Assembly: GCF_000195315.1 (NCBI RefSeq)
Contig: NC_015389.1
Location: forward strand, 1,798,001-1,862,000
DNA from: Coriobacterium glomerans PW2
GTDB lineage: Bacteria > Actinomycetota > Coriobacteriia > Coriobacteriales > Coriobacteriaceae
DNA length: 64,000 nucleotides
Reading direction: 5' to 3'
The position numbers and the translations under genes are program-made. The notes below the pieces were generated by a model. The model saw only the letters and a program-made list of their open reading frames with translations, ran no database searches and had not been told where the DNA came from. Shown one piece after another: positions 16,877-26,211 of the stretch; position 1 is the stretch's first letter, and each line of letters begins with the position of its first letter.

Positions 16877-17971
16877 CTACGAGAGACTGAAGGACGACAG
16901 ATCCACCTCCTGCTCATCCGCATCGGGTTCTTCGAGATCATTGATCTCATGCGGATCGAGACGTTTTTTGACGAGCACGAGAAGCAGCGCGGACACAGCG
17001 GATCCGCAGAGCAGAGCAACGACGGCCATGATCGGATTCGTCATGGCGGGAATGACGAAGACTCCACCGGAGGGAACCATGGACTCGACACCTGAAGCGA
17101 ATGCGATCGCACCGCATATTCCGCAACCGATCGATGTGCTGAACACTGTTCGGATGATGTCGTTCATGGCGATCGGAATGACGCCTTCTGAGATCATGCA
17201 GACGCCCATCGGAAATGCAATGCCGATATTATCCTGTTCTGTCTTTTTGAAGATCGGCTTGCCGACAAACTTAGACAGCAACAGGGCGATCGCAACAGCA
17301 AACGGGGGAACCATCGCAGCGAGCACCTTGATTCCCTCTGGTCCGTACACCCCTTCGAGCATCAAACCATCGCAAATGAGATTGGGAACCTTCGATATCG
17401 GTCCGCCGTAATCGAGGCAGCCAAGCCAGCCGATGATGAATCCATATGCGACCTTGGCGTTCTGATCGAGTCCATTGATAAAACTCGTGAGCGCCTGGGT
17501 GAGCCATGTGATGGGCGTACCGAGCACGAAGTACATGAGCAATCCGCCAACGATCGCCGAAACCGTGGGGATGATCATCATAGGCATGAGAGCTTCTGCC
17601 CATTTGGGAACCTTTACATAGTTCTCGATCATGAGACAGATATAACCTACGAGATAACCTCCGATCATACCACCCAAAAACCCTGCGCCCAGAAATGATG
17701 CGATCTGACCCATGAGAAAGCCGGGAGCGATACCTGGGCGATCTGCAATGGAATAGGCGATGTAGCCCGCGATAAACGAGGGCAGCAGCCCCATGCCGAG
17801 CACGCCCAGCGAGGTGAGGGCACTTGGAATCGTCAGCTCGTCAACATCTTTGACCACCTGGCCACCGGTCAGGTTGCCGATCGCGATCAGAAGGCCGGAG
17901 GCGACCACAAGCGGCAGCATGTAAGAGATCGCTGTCAATGCATGCTTTTTGAGCTGCAGCTTTTTTAGCAT
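16877..17971 (-). CDS. PTS fructose family IIC component
   Basis: A 364-residue polytopic membrane permease of the fructose/mannitol PTS family. Family blocks: HALTAISYMLPLVVASGLLI near the N-terminus, IADRPGIAPGFLMGQIASFL-like loop, GFLGGMIGGYLVGYI and the re-entrant-loop region GCLDYGGPISKVPN. The acidic tail (EEPDADEQEVDLSS) is probably cytoplasmic. Unlike FruA, the IIB domain is a separate protein encoded 80 bases upstream; that gap shows nothing else. Confidence 0.93.
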   Translation of the reverse strand: MLKKLQLKKHALTAISYMLPLVVASGLLIAIGNLTGGQVVKDVDELTIPSALTSLGVLGMGLLPSFIAGYIAYSIADRPGIAPGFLMGQIASFLGAGFLGGMIGGYLVGYICLMIENYVKVPKWAEALMPMMIIPTVSAIVGGLLMYFVLGTPITWLTQALTSFINGLDQNAKVAYGFIIGWLGCLDYGGPISKVPNLICDGLMLEGVYGPEGIKVLAAMVPPFAVAIALLLSKFVGKPIFKKTEQDNIGIAFPMGVCMISEGVIPIAMNDIIRTVFSTSIGCGICGAIAFASGVESMVPSGGVFVIPAMTNPIMAVVALLCGSAVSALLLVLVKKRLDPHEINDLEEPDADEQEVDLSSFSLS

Positions 17972-18052
17972 GTTTTCCTTCTTTCCCTAATAGTTGCGAC
18001 GCGCACCACTGAGCAGAGCTTTCACGAACTCGGTCGCGGCAATCAGCACAGC

Positions 18053-18388
18053 CTAGTTCGAACCGCCTTGCTCAGGTGCATTCTCCACCTCGTCCGCGAT
18101 CTTGTTGATGATCTGCTTCGCCGCTTTGAGCACCAGACCGGTGGGCACCTCCATCACGCGCTTTCCTTTGAATCGCGACGTGTCGATCTTGATGTCGACA
18201 GCTAGGATAACTGCATCGGCTTTAGCGATCTCGTCAGCCGTCAGCTCATCTTCGACGCCGATGGTACCCTGAGTTTCGATCTTGATTTGGTGTCCCAGTG
18301 ACGCGGCGGCCTTGACCAGCTTTTCTTTTGCCATGTAGGTGTGCGCGATCCCAGATGTGCACGCGCAGACTCCAACCAGTTTCATCAT
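18053..18388 (-). CDS. PTS fructose family IIB component
   Basis: A 111-residue cytoplasmic subunit. The phosphorylated Cys is in VGVCACTSGIAHTYMAKE, the standard fructose IIB signature. It receives phosphate from IIA and gives it to the sugar carried by IIC. Two consecutive ATGs begin the ORF; the first has AAGGG about 6 bases upstream. It starts 15 bases after IIA, implying cotranscription. Confidence 0.94.
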   Translation of the reverse strand: MMKLVGVCACTSGIAHTYMAKEKLVKAAASLGHQIKIETQGTIGVEDELTADEIAKADAVILAVDIKIDTSRFKGKRVMEVPTGLVLKAAKQIINKIADEVENAPEQGGSN

Positions 18389-18403
18389 GTCCCGCCCTTC
18401 TCG

Positions 18404-18898
18404 TCAGCTGTCGTAGTCGTCTGGACTCGATTCAAGAAGCTCGATCATTTCGCATGCGCTTCTCGTCTTATGCAATCGCTCGACGAATGCCTCGTGCGCC
18501 AGCAGCATGGCGACGTGCTGGAGCAACTTCAGGTGCACGATATCCGAATCCCCTTCGGTCACTGCGAACAGAATCACCACGTGCACGGGTTCATCGTCGA
18601 GTGACTCCCAGGCAAGCGGGTGCTTGGTCGTCCCGATCGCAAGCGCGGTCCGTGTGACTCCCGAGGACTTACCGTGCGGTATCGCCACGCCCATGCCGAT
18701 ACCGGTTTTGCCCTCGCCCTCTCGCCACATGACGTCGTTGAGGAAGCCCTCGCGATCGCTGATCCTGCCGTGCTGCTCCAAGCGATCGACGAGCTCCTCG
18801 AGCATGCCCTCTTTGGTCGTAACATCCAGATCGAGCGCGATGAGACGCTCATCGATAACGTTCGCGATGTCGAACCCGCCACTGTTCGTTTTTGACAT
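18404..18898 (-). CDS. PTS fructose/nitrogen-type IIA component
   Basis: A 164-residue PTS_EIIA type-2 domain. The phosphorylated His is in GMGVAIPHGKSSGVTRTAL; other family parts are GFLNDVMWREGEGKTGIG and VHVVILFAVTEGDSDIVHLK. It is the first gene of the operon, with GGAGG just before the start, and it is a single-domain IIA rather than part of a fused FruA. Confidence 0.94.
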   Translation of the reverse strand: MSKTNSGGFDIANVIDERLIALDLDVTTKEGMLEELVDRLEQHGRISDREGFLNDVMWREGEGKTGIGMGVAIPHGKSSGVTRTALAIGTTKHPLAWESLDDEPVHVVILFAVTEGDSDIVHLKLLQHVAMLLAHEAFVERLHKTRSACEMIELLESSPDDYDS

Positions 18899-18930
18899 AC
18901 TTCCCTCCTTTCCAAATCGTGAAGGTACTT

Positions 18931-18962
18931 GTGTTTCATCAATATATCAATTTATGAAACAC
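18931..18962. promoter_or_regulatory. Inverted repeat 1 upstream of the fructose-type PTS operon
   Basis: GTGTTTCAT (18931-18939) and ATGAAACAC (18954-18962) form a perfect 9-bp dyad with a 14-base AT-rich spacer, about 35 bases upstream of the IIA start. It shares the TTTCAT...ATGAAA core with a second dyad 75 bases further upstream. Confidence 0.75.
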
Positions 18963-19013
18963 GATATTGCTAAGTATTTATTTATCTGGTAAGCGTATTA
19001 GATTAACTGGTAA

Positions 19014-19046
19014 ATGGTTTCATGTAATACTTATCTATGAAACCAT
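19014..19046. promoter_or_regulatory. Inverted repeat 2 upstream of the fructose-type PTS operon
   Basis: ATGGTTTCAT (19014-19023) and ATGAAACCAT (19037-19046) form a perfect 10-bp dyad with a 13-base spacer. The pair in an otherwise AT-rich 290-base gap looks like tandem operators; the nearby RpiR regulator is the natural candidate (inference). Confidence 0.75.
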
Positions 19047-19108
19047 GTTCCAATATTTCTGTTTTTCCCGAGCCGGTGGCTCGGCCCGCATGCGAGACAG
19101 AGCAAACA

Positions 19109-19147
19109 GCCCGCCGCCCGCATCTGCACGGAATGCGGGCGGCGGGC
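19109..19147 (-). terminator. Strong hairpin terminating the GH127 operon
   Basis: GCCCGCCGCCCGCAT (19109-19123) pairs perfectly over 15 bp with 19133-19147, with a 9-base loop. It lies 40 bases after the GH127 stop. The downstream T content on the minus strand is modest (GCTGTTTGCT). Confidence 0.75.
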
Positions 19148-19187
19148 GCTGTTGAAAAGCAGATGACCGAATGCGCTTCAGGTCACA

Positions 19188-21152
19188 TCATCTGAGACGG
19201 GAATCCTGCCGAAAGTAGACCTGCATCGCCCCGAGCGAACGATTGTAGCGCGTGTAGAACGGCACGAGCGTCAATGGAATAGATCTGATCTCGGGCTCAT
19301 CATAGCTGTACAGAGCTGGAGTGGTCGACGCGGCGTATCGGACCGTACCTGTGAGGCACCGCACGTCGGGGAACGTGGGATGCGCATTCTCAGACCAGAC
19401 GGCATCTGCGGGCACGACCACATTCCAGAAGTCGTCGATATGATTGTCAGCTTCCTCGGCGCAGTAGACCAACGGGCCCCGCATGAGGGCGACTTTGCCC
19501 GCATCGTATTTGACGCGTGAGTTCACGTGCACGGTCTTGACAGCCATATCAAGCTTGAGCTCCAGCTCGTCACCCGACTTCAGCTCTTCGAGCACCAGCG
19601 CATAACCTTGGCTCAGCACGAAGTCGATGCCGGCATGCAGCGGCCTGCCATTCAGCTCCAAGCGGAATCTCTGGCTCCATGCGGGGATGCGCACAGCGAG
19701 CTCATGGCCAGCTGCCCATGCCTCGACCATCAGCTTCACACAGCCGCTCTCAGGCATAGTGCTGCTCATCGACCAAGCCACCCCATCGCTGCGATAGGTG
19801 CTTCCGATGAACTGGTCGACATAGTGCGTAGCACCTACCTCGTGATAGAGATACCGATTGAGCGAGAGAATCAGACGCGCAAGATTCGGCGGACAGCACG
19901 CGCATGCATGCCAGCCGGGCCTTCCCGCCCGCGCGATCTTGGCGCCCCAGCGCTCGAGCTCGTTACGGTAGTAGAACCTCGTCGCATCCATCGACATGCT
20001 GCCGAGTGTGTTGTTGTAGAGATCCCGCTCGATCACATCGGCAAACTGGCTATCCGAAGAGAACATCTGAAGTCGGCGTGCGAACAGGATCAGCGAGATA
20101 CCTGCGCAGGTTTCACAGTAGTTGCTCTCGTTGGGCAGATCGTACTCATGGGTGAACCCTTCACACATATTCGTCGAACCGATGCCACCGGTCACATACA
20201 TCTGCGTATCTGCCAGATTGTGCCATAGTCGAAGAGCGGCGGCTTTGATCGCGTCATCTTGGCTCGCAGCGGCCACATCGGCCAAGCCGGCATAAAGATA
20301 GCCGGCGCGCACGGCGTGACCCTCGGCTATGTTCTGATCGATCAGAGGCTTAGACGCCACATAGTACGCGAGATCGACCGGTTCCTCCATGTCCACCTCG
20401 CCGTGATTGTAAGCGATATCAAGCCAGTTCGGGATCTTCTTCTCTCGCCGATCCGCGGTCTCTGCCTCGAAGTAGCTCGGCTTCTGGCCGCGGGAAAGCA
20501 CAAAATGCCGCGCAAGCCGGTAGTACGCATCTTTGCCCGTCAGGTGGTATAGCCGCATGAGCGCCAGCTCGATCTCCGGATGACCGGGTACCCCGGCGGT
20601 GCCATCGGTGAGAAAGCGCTTCACGAGCAAATCTGCGAGCTTTGTGATCACGTCGAACGCGATTTGACTACCGGTCGCCTGATGGTAGGCTACTCCAGCC
20701 TCGATCAGATGTCCCGCAGTGTAGAGCTCATGGTTATCCTGTAGCGATGTCCAGCGGTACTCTGGTGCCTTGATCTGAAAGTAGGTATCCACATATCCGT
20801 CGTCCATCTGAGCCTTGGCGATCAGGCGCCAAGCCTCATCGGCATGCGCTTTGAGCTCGGGATCTTGAGTCAGCTCCAACGCATAGGCGGCCGCTTCCAA
20901 CCACTTGTGCAGGTCGGTATCTTGAAACACCATGCCGTAGAACTCCCCGGTCGCCTCCCCTGCCGCGATCTTGAAATTCTGGATGGCCCCTGACTTGGGA
21001 ACATCCGGTTCGGCATCATTGAGCACGCGCCATTGAAACGGGAGCATCTGCGTCAGCACCAGATCGATGCGCTTGCTCCAGAAGGCATCCTTGATTGTCA
21101 CGTGAGCGCTCGTTTTGTTTTGCGTGGTCGACGTGGCTTTTGAATCACTCAT
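19188..21152 (-). CDS. GH127 beta-L-arabinofuranosidase (HypBA1-like)
   Basis: A 654-residue protein, close to the length of Bifidobacterium longum HypBA1, which releases L-arabinose from beta-1,2-linked arabinobiose on hydroxyproline. An (alpha/alpha)6 barrel occupies about residues 20-430. The zinc and nucleophile residues of the family are present: Glu347 and Cys349 in NYCETCAGIS, Cys419 and Cys420 in HACACCPPN. A beta-sandwich tail follows. There is no signal peptide, so the enzyme acts on imported substrate. It is the last gene of a three-gene minus-strand operon with a POT-like transporter and a second DUF1680-clan protein. The start has only AAGG at a long spacing. Confidence 0.92.
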   Translation of the reverse strand: MSDSKATSTTQNKTSAHVTIKDAFWSKRIDLVLTQMLPFQWRVLNDAEPDVPKSGAIQNFKIAAGEATGEFYGMVFQDTDLHKWLEAAAYALELTQDPELKAHADEAWRLIAKAQMDDGYVDTYFQIKAPEYRWTSLQDNHELYTAGHLIEAGVAYHQATGSQIAFDVITKLADLLVKRFLTDGTAGVPGHPEIELALMRLYHLTGKDAYYRLARHFVLSRGQKPSYFEAETADRREKKIPNWLDIAYNHGEVDMEEPVDLAYYVASKPLIDQNIAEGHAVRAGYLYAGLADVAAASQDDAIKAAALRLWHNLADTQMYVTGGIGSTNMCEGFTHEYDLPNESNYCETCAGISLILFARRLQMFSSDSQFADVIERDLYNNTLGSMSMDATRFYYRNELERWGAKIARAGRPGWHACACCPPNLARLILSLNRYLYHEVGATHYVDQFIGSTYRSDGVAWSMSSTMPESGCVKLMVEAWAAGHELAVRIPAWSQRFRLELNGRPLHAGIDFVLSQGYALVLEELKSGDELELKLDMAVKTVHVNSRVKYDAGKVALMRGPLVYCAEEADNHIDDFWNVVVPADAVWSENAHPTFPDVRCLTGTVRYAASTTPALYSYDEPEIRSIPLTLVPFYTRYNRSLGAMQVYFRQDSRLR

Positions 21153-21209
21153 GGATTATCAGACCTTTCTTGAAATTGGCAATAATTATAGACTTATCGA
21201 AGCGCTTCC

Positions 21210-22721
21210 CTATGCAATCGCAGCCTCAAGATTCTTCTGGTCATAGCGCAGATAAAGACCAATGAGAATCGTCCCGACCCCAAGCCACGGGAAGAGAGCG
21301 ATCTGCTGCTGAGCGGTCGTGGCGAACATGAAAACCACCATACCGATGCCGTTTCCTATAGTGGTGCACTGGCCGAACGCCGTCTGGATCTGCGTGTCAT
21401 AGGACTTGGGTGCCATCTTCGCGATGAGAGACGTTCCGGCGGGCCCGCCGACAGCTCCCGTGAACGTGTCGACTACCATGGTCAGAATGTACCAAAGCGG
21501 ATTTATCTTTCCGGTGGCAAGGGTGACCGTCAGCGGGATAACGAACAGGGTCACAGAGCCCAAAGCGTAGCTGAGTGCCATCTTGCTCAGACTCCGTATG
21601 CTGGCACCGGTCTTTGTAGCGGTCCAGAGATACGTTGCGATCGGATTGAAGATAAGAGCGAAGACGGCGGTAATGGAGACGAAGGTAGCCGGCGCGAACG
21701 TGAATCCCATGAAGTCCCGATTGAGATATTGATCCATGTAGATCAGAGTCGCCGGACCGGTGACCGCCCAGATAACGGCTTGATACACCTGAATCGTCAG
21801 CAGCTTGCCCATCGGTTTGAAGACCCTGCGCTCCTTCTTTGAGATGTCCTTGCTTGTGAAGAGCTTGAAGAAGAAGGCGAGGGGGATCAGAATTCCCGCA
21901 GTGCTGATCACACTGAGCAGATTGTCGAAGGTCATCACCCCCGCTACAATCGATACGGCCATAGCGATCGCGACGATCGCAATCGAAACTGCAGAGATAA
22001 GCGCGACCTTCCGCAGACCAGCTGGTGGCAACGGCTTGACCGGTTTTCTGCCCAGCTCACCGAAGCAGCGATGACTGAACAGCAAGATCGTCAAACTATA
22101 AGCGAGCGCTGCGACCCCTGCGATCGCAAAGCCGATGTGATAGTTCAGCATCGAGATGTTGCCCACGATGATCGGGGCGAGCAGACCGCCGACGCTATTG
22201 AAGATGTTGTGGAATGTAAAAGCGGCGTCTCGTTTGGCGTCATCGGACTTGCGATAGAGCTGGGCCGTCAGCGAGTTGTTCGACTGGCCCATCAGCTGTA
22301 CCGAAAGGAAAATCAGACCGAGGAACATACAGATCCTGCCCTGTTCCAGCGTGAAATCCGGAATGGCCACCAACGCGAACCCGATAGCCTTGGTGATGTT
22401 GCCCAACACGAGCGCCGTGCGCATCCCAAAAACCCGATCGGCCAGCCAGCTTCCGACCATATTGAGAACGCTGGTCGCCACGCCCTGCGCTGCGATGATC
22501 GATGCCGCTTCACCCTGAGTGAAACCGAGTCCTTTTGAGAAAGGTGAGTACAAATAATAGATGAAGATCGCATTGAACGAGGCCCACGCGATTGAGTTGA
22601 ATAGGTTACCGGTGCCGAGCACCGCGAGCCCACGAGGGTGTCCGAAAAAACCTGTGTCGTTGTAGATTTCCTCCATTTTGTCATCAACGGGAGCGGGAAC
22701 CGCAATAGCGTCGCTTGCCAT
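21210..22721 (-). CDS. POT/PTR2-like major facilitator transporter
   Basis: A 503-residue membrane protein with about 12-14 hydrophobic helices. The N-terminus GFFGHPRGLAVLGTGNLFNS matches the start of proton-dependent oligopeptide transporters, and FAPATFVSITAVFALIFNPI matches their later loop. However, the family ExxERFxYY motif of helix 1 is replaced by NLFNSIAWASFNAIF, so proton or substrate handling must differ. It sits between two arabinofuranosidase genes (57 and 93 bases) and likely imports their substrate: free arabinosides or arabinosylated peptides. ATG 22721 has GGAG six bases upstream; ATG 22733 lies too close to AAAGG. Confidence 0.8.
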   Translation of the reverse strand: MASDAIAVPAPVDDKMEEIYNDTGFFGHPRGLAVLGTGNLFNSIAWASFNAIFIYYLYSPFSKGLGFTQGEAASIIAAQGVATSVLNMVGSWLADRVFGMRTALVLGNITKAIGFALVAIPDFTLEQGRICMFLGLIFLSVQLMGQSNNSLTAQLYRKSDDAKRDAAFTFHNIFNSVGGLLAPIIVGNISMLNYHIGFAIAGVAALAYSLTILLFSHRCFGELGRKPVKPLPPAGLRKVALISAVSIAIVAIAMAVSIVAGVMTFDNLLSVISTAGILIPLAFFFKLFTSKDISKKERRVFKPMGKLLTIQVYQAVIWAVTGPATLIYMDQYLNRDFMGFTFAPATFVSITAVFALIFNPIATYLWTATKTGASIRSLSKMALSYALGSVTLFVIPLTVTLATGKINPLWYILTMVVDTFTGAVGGPAGTSLIAKMAPKSYDTQIQTAFGQCTTIGNGIGMVVFMFATTAQQQIALFPWLGVGTILIGLYLRYDQKNLEAAIA

Positions 22722-22814
22722 CTGACTCTCCATCCTTTCTAATTGACAGAAATATCCAACCAGGGGCGTTTCTAATTCCCCTGGTACCGTACCTACCTGA
22801 TGAACGCAGAGGGG

Positions 22815-25070
22815 TTATCTCTGATTGAAATAGATCTCGTATGATTCGTCGTCGATCGTGTAGAGCGGAACGAATATCTCGCTGCCCGCCGAAAAGCGCA
22901 CCGAATCCGCATCCTTGACCAGCAGCGACTTGAGTGCCGCGTCATCGCTCACGTCGAGCGTCTGATAGGAGGTCTCGTCTCTCAACGCCGCCAGAACAAA
23001 GGGGCCGTAGCCGATCGCAACTCGATTCGGATCGTCTGGCGTCGGGATGAGCCTGAGCTCGGGATTGAGCCTCACGGTGATCTCATCGCCGGGCGCGAGG
23101 GAATCCTCAACGGTGACATACCCGTCTTTCTCTGCGATCCGAGCAGCTGCTCCATTGATCGACACCGTCATGCGATCGCTCCAGTCGGGGTGCCTGAGCA
23201 CGAGCTTTCCTTCGAGTCTGCCGATCGCGATCCGCACCGTCTCAGGATGGTTGAAATCGCAATCGATGGTGACATCGGTATCGTCGGTCTTGAGATGCGA
23301 CGCGAGGTAGAGCGCCACGATCAGCTGACCCTCGCCCTGATAATAGATGCTCTGACCGTACATGAACTGGCTTTCCAACCCGGTTCCATGGCAGCACGAA
23401 TTCTCGGTGTCAAAGCCCTTCCTGGCACCCGGCTGCGTTTCCATGAAATAGGTCGAGCCGCCTGTGCCCTCATGGTCGGTCGAAGAGAGAATATGGTTGA
23501 TGAGCACGTTCTCGCAGTACGCCATCTTGTCTGCCGTGGGCTCGTATTCGTACAGATCGCGCGTCAACTTGATCATGTTGTACGATGCACAGGACTCTGC
23601 GGAGAACTCATCTATCTTAGCGGCGATCTCACAGGGCTGCTGGAACATCTCGCCGTCACCGGTGCCGCCGAACGCATAGATATGGTGAGCGACTACCGAG
23701 TGCCAGAAGAACTCTGCGACCTGATAGTAGCTCTCCTCATGGGTGACCCCGTAGAGGGACAGTGCACCGATCACTTGAGGTATGTGCTGGTTGGCATGAA
23801 GCGTGCCCAGCGCGTCCACCTTCTGCAGCGCAGGGAAGATCAGCTTATCGTTGTCGAAGAACCTGGCCGCCTTGACGAAGGATTCCTCGCCGGTGATGGC
23901 TCCGAGCATTGCGAGAGACTCGTTCATGCCGCCGAACTCTCCGGCGATGTACATCGCCCACATCTTCTTCAGCTGGATCGGATCGAGCTGAGAAAGACGA
24001 TTGTAAACCCAGTGCCCCACTCCGATCGCGATCTCGAGCGCCTGACGGTTTCCCGCATACCGATAGGAATCGAGCAGGCCAGCAAGTATCTTATGGAGCG
24101 TGTAGTACGGTGCCCAGATCTCGGGATAGGGAGTGTAACGTTCCAAGAGGTCGAACTGTGACTCATCATAGGCGCTGAGAAACCCTTCGTGGATACCCGG
24201 CTGCCCTCGAAATGCAGCTTGAACCTCCCCGAGGCTGTGCACCATGTAACTCAATTTGGAATGCACCGTCTCGTCTCCTGTTGCCGCCCATGCGAGTGCG
24301 AGCGCCGAGAGATAGTGGCCCGTGGTGTGGCCGCGCAGATTCGAATCGGGTGTGTCCCAGCCGATCATCTCCGGAGCACCTTTGGTGTCCATGTGGGCGG
24401 CCCGTCGAAAGTTGATGAGCATCTGATCGTCGTCAACCTGCTTGAGGAAGCTCAGCCGCCGTTGCTGTGCGGCGGCTGCCGGCGTACCGGGTGCGAGGCG
24501 CACACATGTCAAGTTGATCGGACGCATTTTTTTGCTGCGCATCGAAGTGATGGTGACGCCGGGCTCGACCACGACGCTGCCGCGCACCGGAACATCTGAG
24601 GCGTCGATGTGACCGGTGATCTCGTAGAGACCCGGAACCTCATAGTGGCGTTTCTCGCCGCCATCCCAGACGACGTATTGCGGCAGCAACTCACCGAGCG
24701 CGGTTTCGACCGCAACAGCCTGTGGCATGTAGAACGTTTCACCCGGCTCGTGGTGAAGTTCGATCGGGAAGACCGTCTTCACGTCGATCTTGTTGCGCTC
24801 CTCGAGAATCTTGACCTCGAATGTCTTGTTCTCACGGTGGGAACCGCGTGTGAGAGTCCCCGTCAGCCGCACGACGCGATCACCTCGGCCGTAGCTGGGG
24901 CGCACGACCGTTCCATCCGGCTTCAGAAACCGATCGTCGTCGACGGTCCACTCGATTCTCGAGCCATTCTTCCCCTCACTCGGTAAATCGAGATCGAATT
25001 CCACGGTTCGCAGATTGCCCAGGTACAGGCTGGCGATGTCCTCTTGAACCAGTTCCTCATCTGTTTTCAT
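22815..25070 (-). CDS. DUF1680-clan (GH127/GH146-like) beta-L-arabinofuranosidase with N-terminal Ig-like domain
   Basis: A 751-residue protein. Residues about 1-92 are an atypical bacterial Ig-like domain (LPSEGKNGSRIEWTVDDDRF, VVRPSYGRGDRVVRLTGTL). A second beta region follows, then the (alpha/alpha)6 barrel from about residue 185 (HTTGHYLSALALAWAATGDE, HKILAGLLDSYRYAGN, HANQHIPQVIGALSLYG). The catalytic/zinc set is present: Glu492 and Cys494 in SAESCASYNM, Cys559 and Cys560 in ENSCCHGTGLE. The CCxGTGxE form resembles GH146-type members more than HypBA1; the family is not settled by eye. No signal peptide. ATG 25070 has GGAAGGAG eight bases upstream. It is the first gene of the operon. Confidence 0.88.
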   Translation of the reverse strand: MKTDEELVQEDIASLYLGNLRTVEFDLDLPSEGKNGSRIEWTVDDDRFLKPDGTVVRPSYGRGDRVVRLTGTLTRGSHRENKTFEVKILEERNKIDVKTVFPIELHHEPGETFYMPQAVAVETALGELLPQYVVWDGGEKRHYEVPGLYEITGHIDASDVPVRGSVVVEPGVTITSMRSKKMRPINLTCVRLAPGTPAAAAQQRRLSFLKQVDDDQMLINFRRAAHMDTKGAPEMIGWDTPDSNLRGHTTGHYLSALALAWAATGDETVHSKLSYMVHSLGEVQAAFRGQPGIHEGFLSAYDESQFDLLERYTPYPEIWAPYYTLHKILAGLLDSYRYAGNRQALEIAIGVGHWVYNRLSQLDPIQLKKMWAMYIAGEFGGMNESLAMLGAITGEESFVKAARFFDNDKLIFPALQKVDALGTLHANQHIPQVIGALSLYGVTHEESYYQVAEFFWHSVVAHHIYAFGGTGDGEMFQQPCEIAAKIDEFSAESCASYNMIKLTRDLYEYEPTADKMAYCENVLINHILSSTDHEGTGGSTYFMETQPGARKGFDTENSCCHGTGLESQFMYGQSIYYQGEGQLIVALYLASHLKTDDTDVTIDCDFNHPETVRIAIGRLEGKLVLRHPDWSDRMTVSINGAAARIAEKDGYVTVEDSLAPGDEITVRLNPELRLIPTPDDPNRVAIGYGPFVLAALRDETSYQTLDVSDDAALKSLLVKDADSVRFSAGSEIFVPLYTIDDESYEIYFNQR

Positions 25071-25228
25071 GCACGCACTCCTTCCGGTCCGCAGCAAACA
25101 GATTCGCGCGATCGACGTCGATTTCAAGCGCATGCTCAGGATATTCCTTTCACATTTATCCGTCAGTGGACTAATATTCAGAATAGATCAAAGATTTTTA
25201 CCAGGTCATAGGGGTGGGGATGGGGTAA
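25071..25228. promoter_or_regulatory. Divergent intergenic region between the DUF1680 operon and the AraC gene
   Basis: 158 bases, AT-rich in the middle, that must hold the promoters of both divergent units. I see no convincing -35/-10 pair or direct repeats by eye. AraC-family regulators usually bind here. Confidence 0.5.
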
Positions 25229-26077
25229 TTGACACTTTATGTCGCCATTGATGCAGCTCCCGCGCCCAGTTTCATCTCTGCGGGGACCTTCATGGGAAAA
25301 AAGGGATGGTGCCATGAACGACGCGTGATCGACAGTTACGAGATCATCTGTCCGATCTGCGGTGCGCTGCCGCTCCAGATCGGAAACTCGCGCTATCTCG
25401 CAGGGCAAGGATCATTTCTGATCGTACCCCCCGGCATAGAGCACAGTGGATTCCAACCGATCGAGACCACGCTGCGCTTCGATTGGTTCCATTTCATACT
25501 TGCCGATCTCCACGCACTGCACGATGAGGCCGATATCGCACGACAGGCCGCCTACACGCTCGTGCTGCCCGAATACAGCGACGAGCTTCTGATTGATCGG
25601 GTGTCCGTTCTGACGAATCAGCTGCTTGATATCTATCAGCGCAAAGTCCCTCAACTCTATCTGGATAGCATCTTGTCGTGCATTCTGCATGAGGTGAGCG
25701 TCCAGACAAAGCAGCTCGCCTGGTCCCAAGCGATGCAACAACATGAGCTGCAGCCGGTTCGCGAGTGGATCCGCATCAACGCGCTCGGTCAGATCACACT
25801 CGACCAGATCGCCGACTATTTCAATTACAACAAGAGCTACCTGTCACGAGCATACAAGAAGAAATTCGGCATCAACATCACCAAAGAGATCGAACGCTTT
25901 CGCATGGATGCCGCCAAAGCGATGCTCGTTGAAAGCGATGACAACATCAAAGCTGTCAGCAAGGCGGTCGGGTATTCGGATGCGCGCTATTTTATGAAAG
26001 TGTTCAAACGAAGCTGCGGCATGACGCCGACCAGGTACCGCTCGACATTCCACCAGCGGCATTTCAATCGAACCTAG
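25229..26077 (+). CDS. AraC family transcriptional regulator
   Basis: A 282-residue regulator. The N-terminal cupin-like sensing domain includes YLAGQGSFLIVPPGIEHSGF. The two C-terminal HTH motifs are at about 180-280 (ITLDQIADYFNYNKSYLSRA; IKAVSKAVGYSDARYFMKVF; GMTPTRYR). The start is a TTG whose only ribosome site is a G-rich stretch; the next in-frame ATG (25292) would cut into the conserved N-terminus, so TTG is preferred with moderate confidence. It is divergent from the DUF1680/POT/GH127 operon and followed by the zincin and GH51 genes, and probably activates both sides in response to arabinosides. Confidence 0.9.
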   Translation: MTLYVAIDAAPAPSFISAGTFMGKKGWCHERRVIDSYEIICPICGALPLQIGNSRYLAGQGSFLIVPPGIEHSGFQPIETTLRFDWFHFILADLHALHDEADIARQAAYTLVLPEYSDELLIDRVSVLTNQLLDIYQRKVPQLYLDSILSCILHEVSVQTKQLAWSQAMQQHELQPVREWIRINALGQITLDQIADYFNYNKSYLSRAYKKKFGINITKEIERFRMDAAKAMLVESDDNIKAVSKAVGYSDARYFMKVFKRSCGMTPTRYRSTFHQRHFNRT

Positions 26078-26211
26078 GTGGACAGAACCTAATCTTTGGT
26101 GGCTGCAATTTACAAACAATCTCGATACCCCCTTTGCACTCGAGACAATCGCTACGATGAGGTCGAAGACGAAGTTGCGGCTGTCACTCTAGACAGTAGG
26201 AGGTTCTCCAG

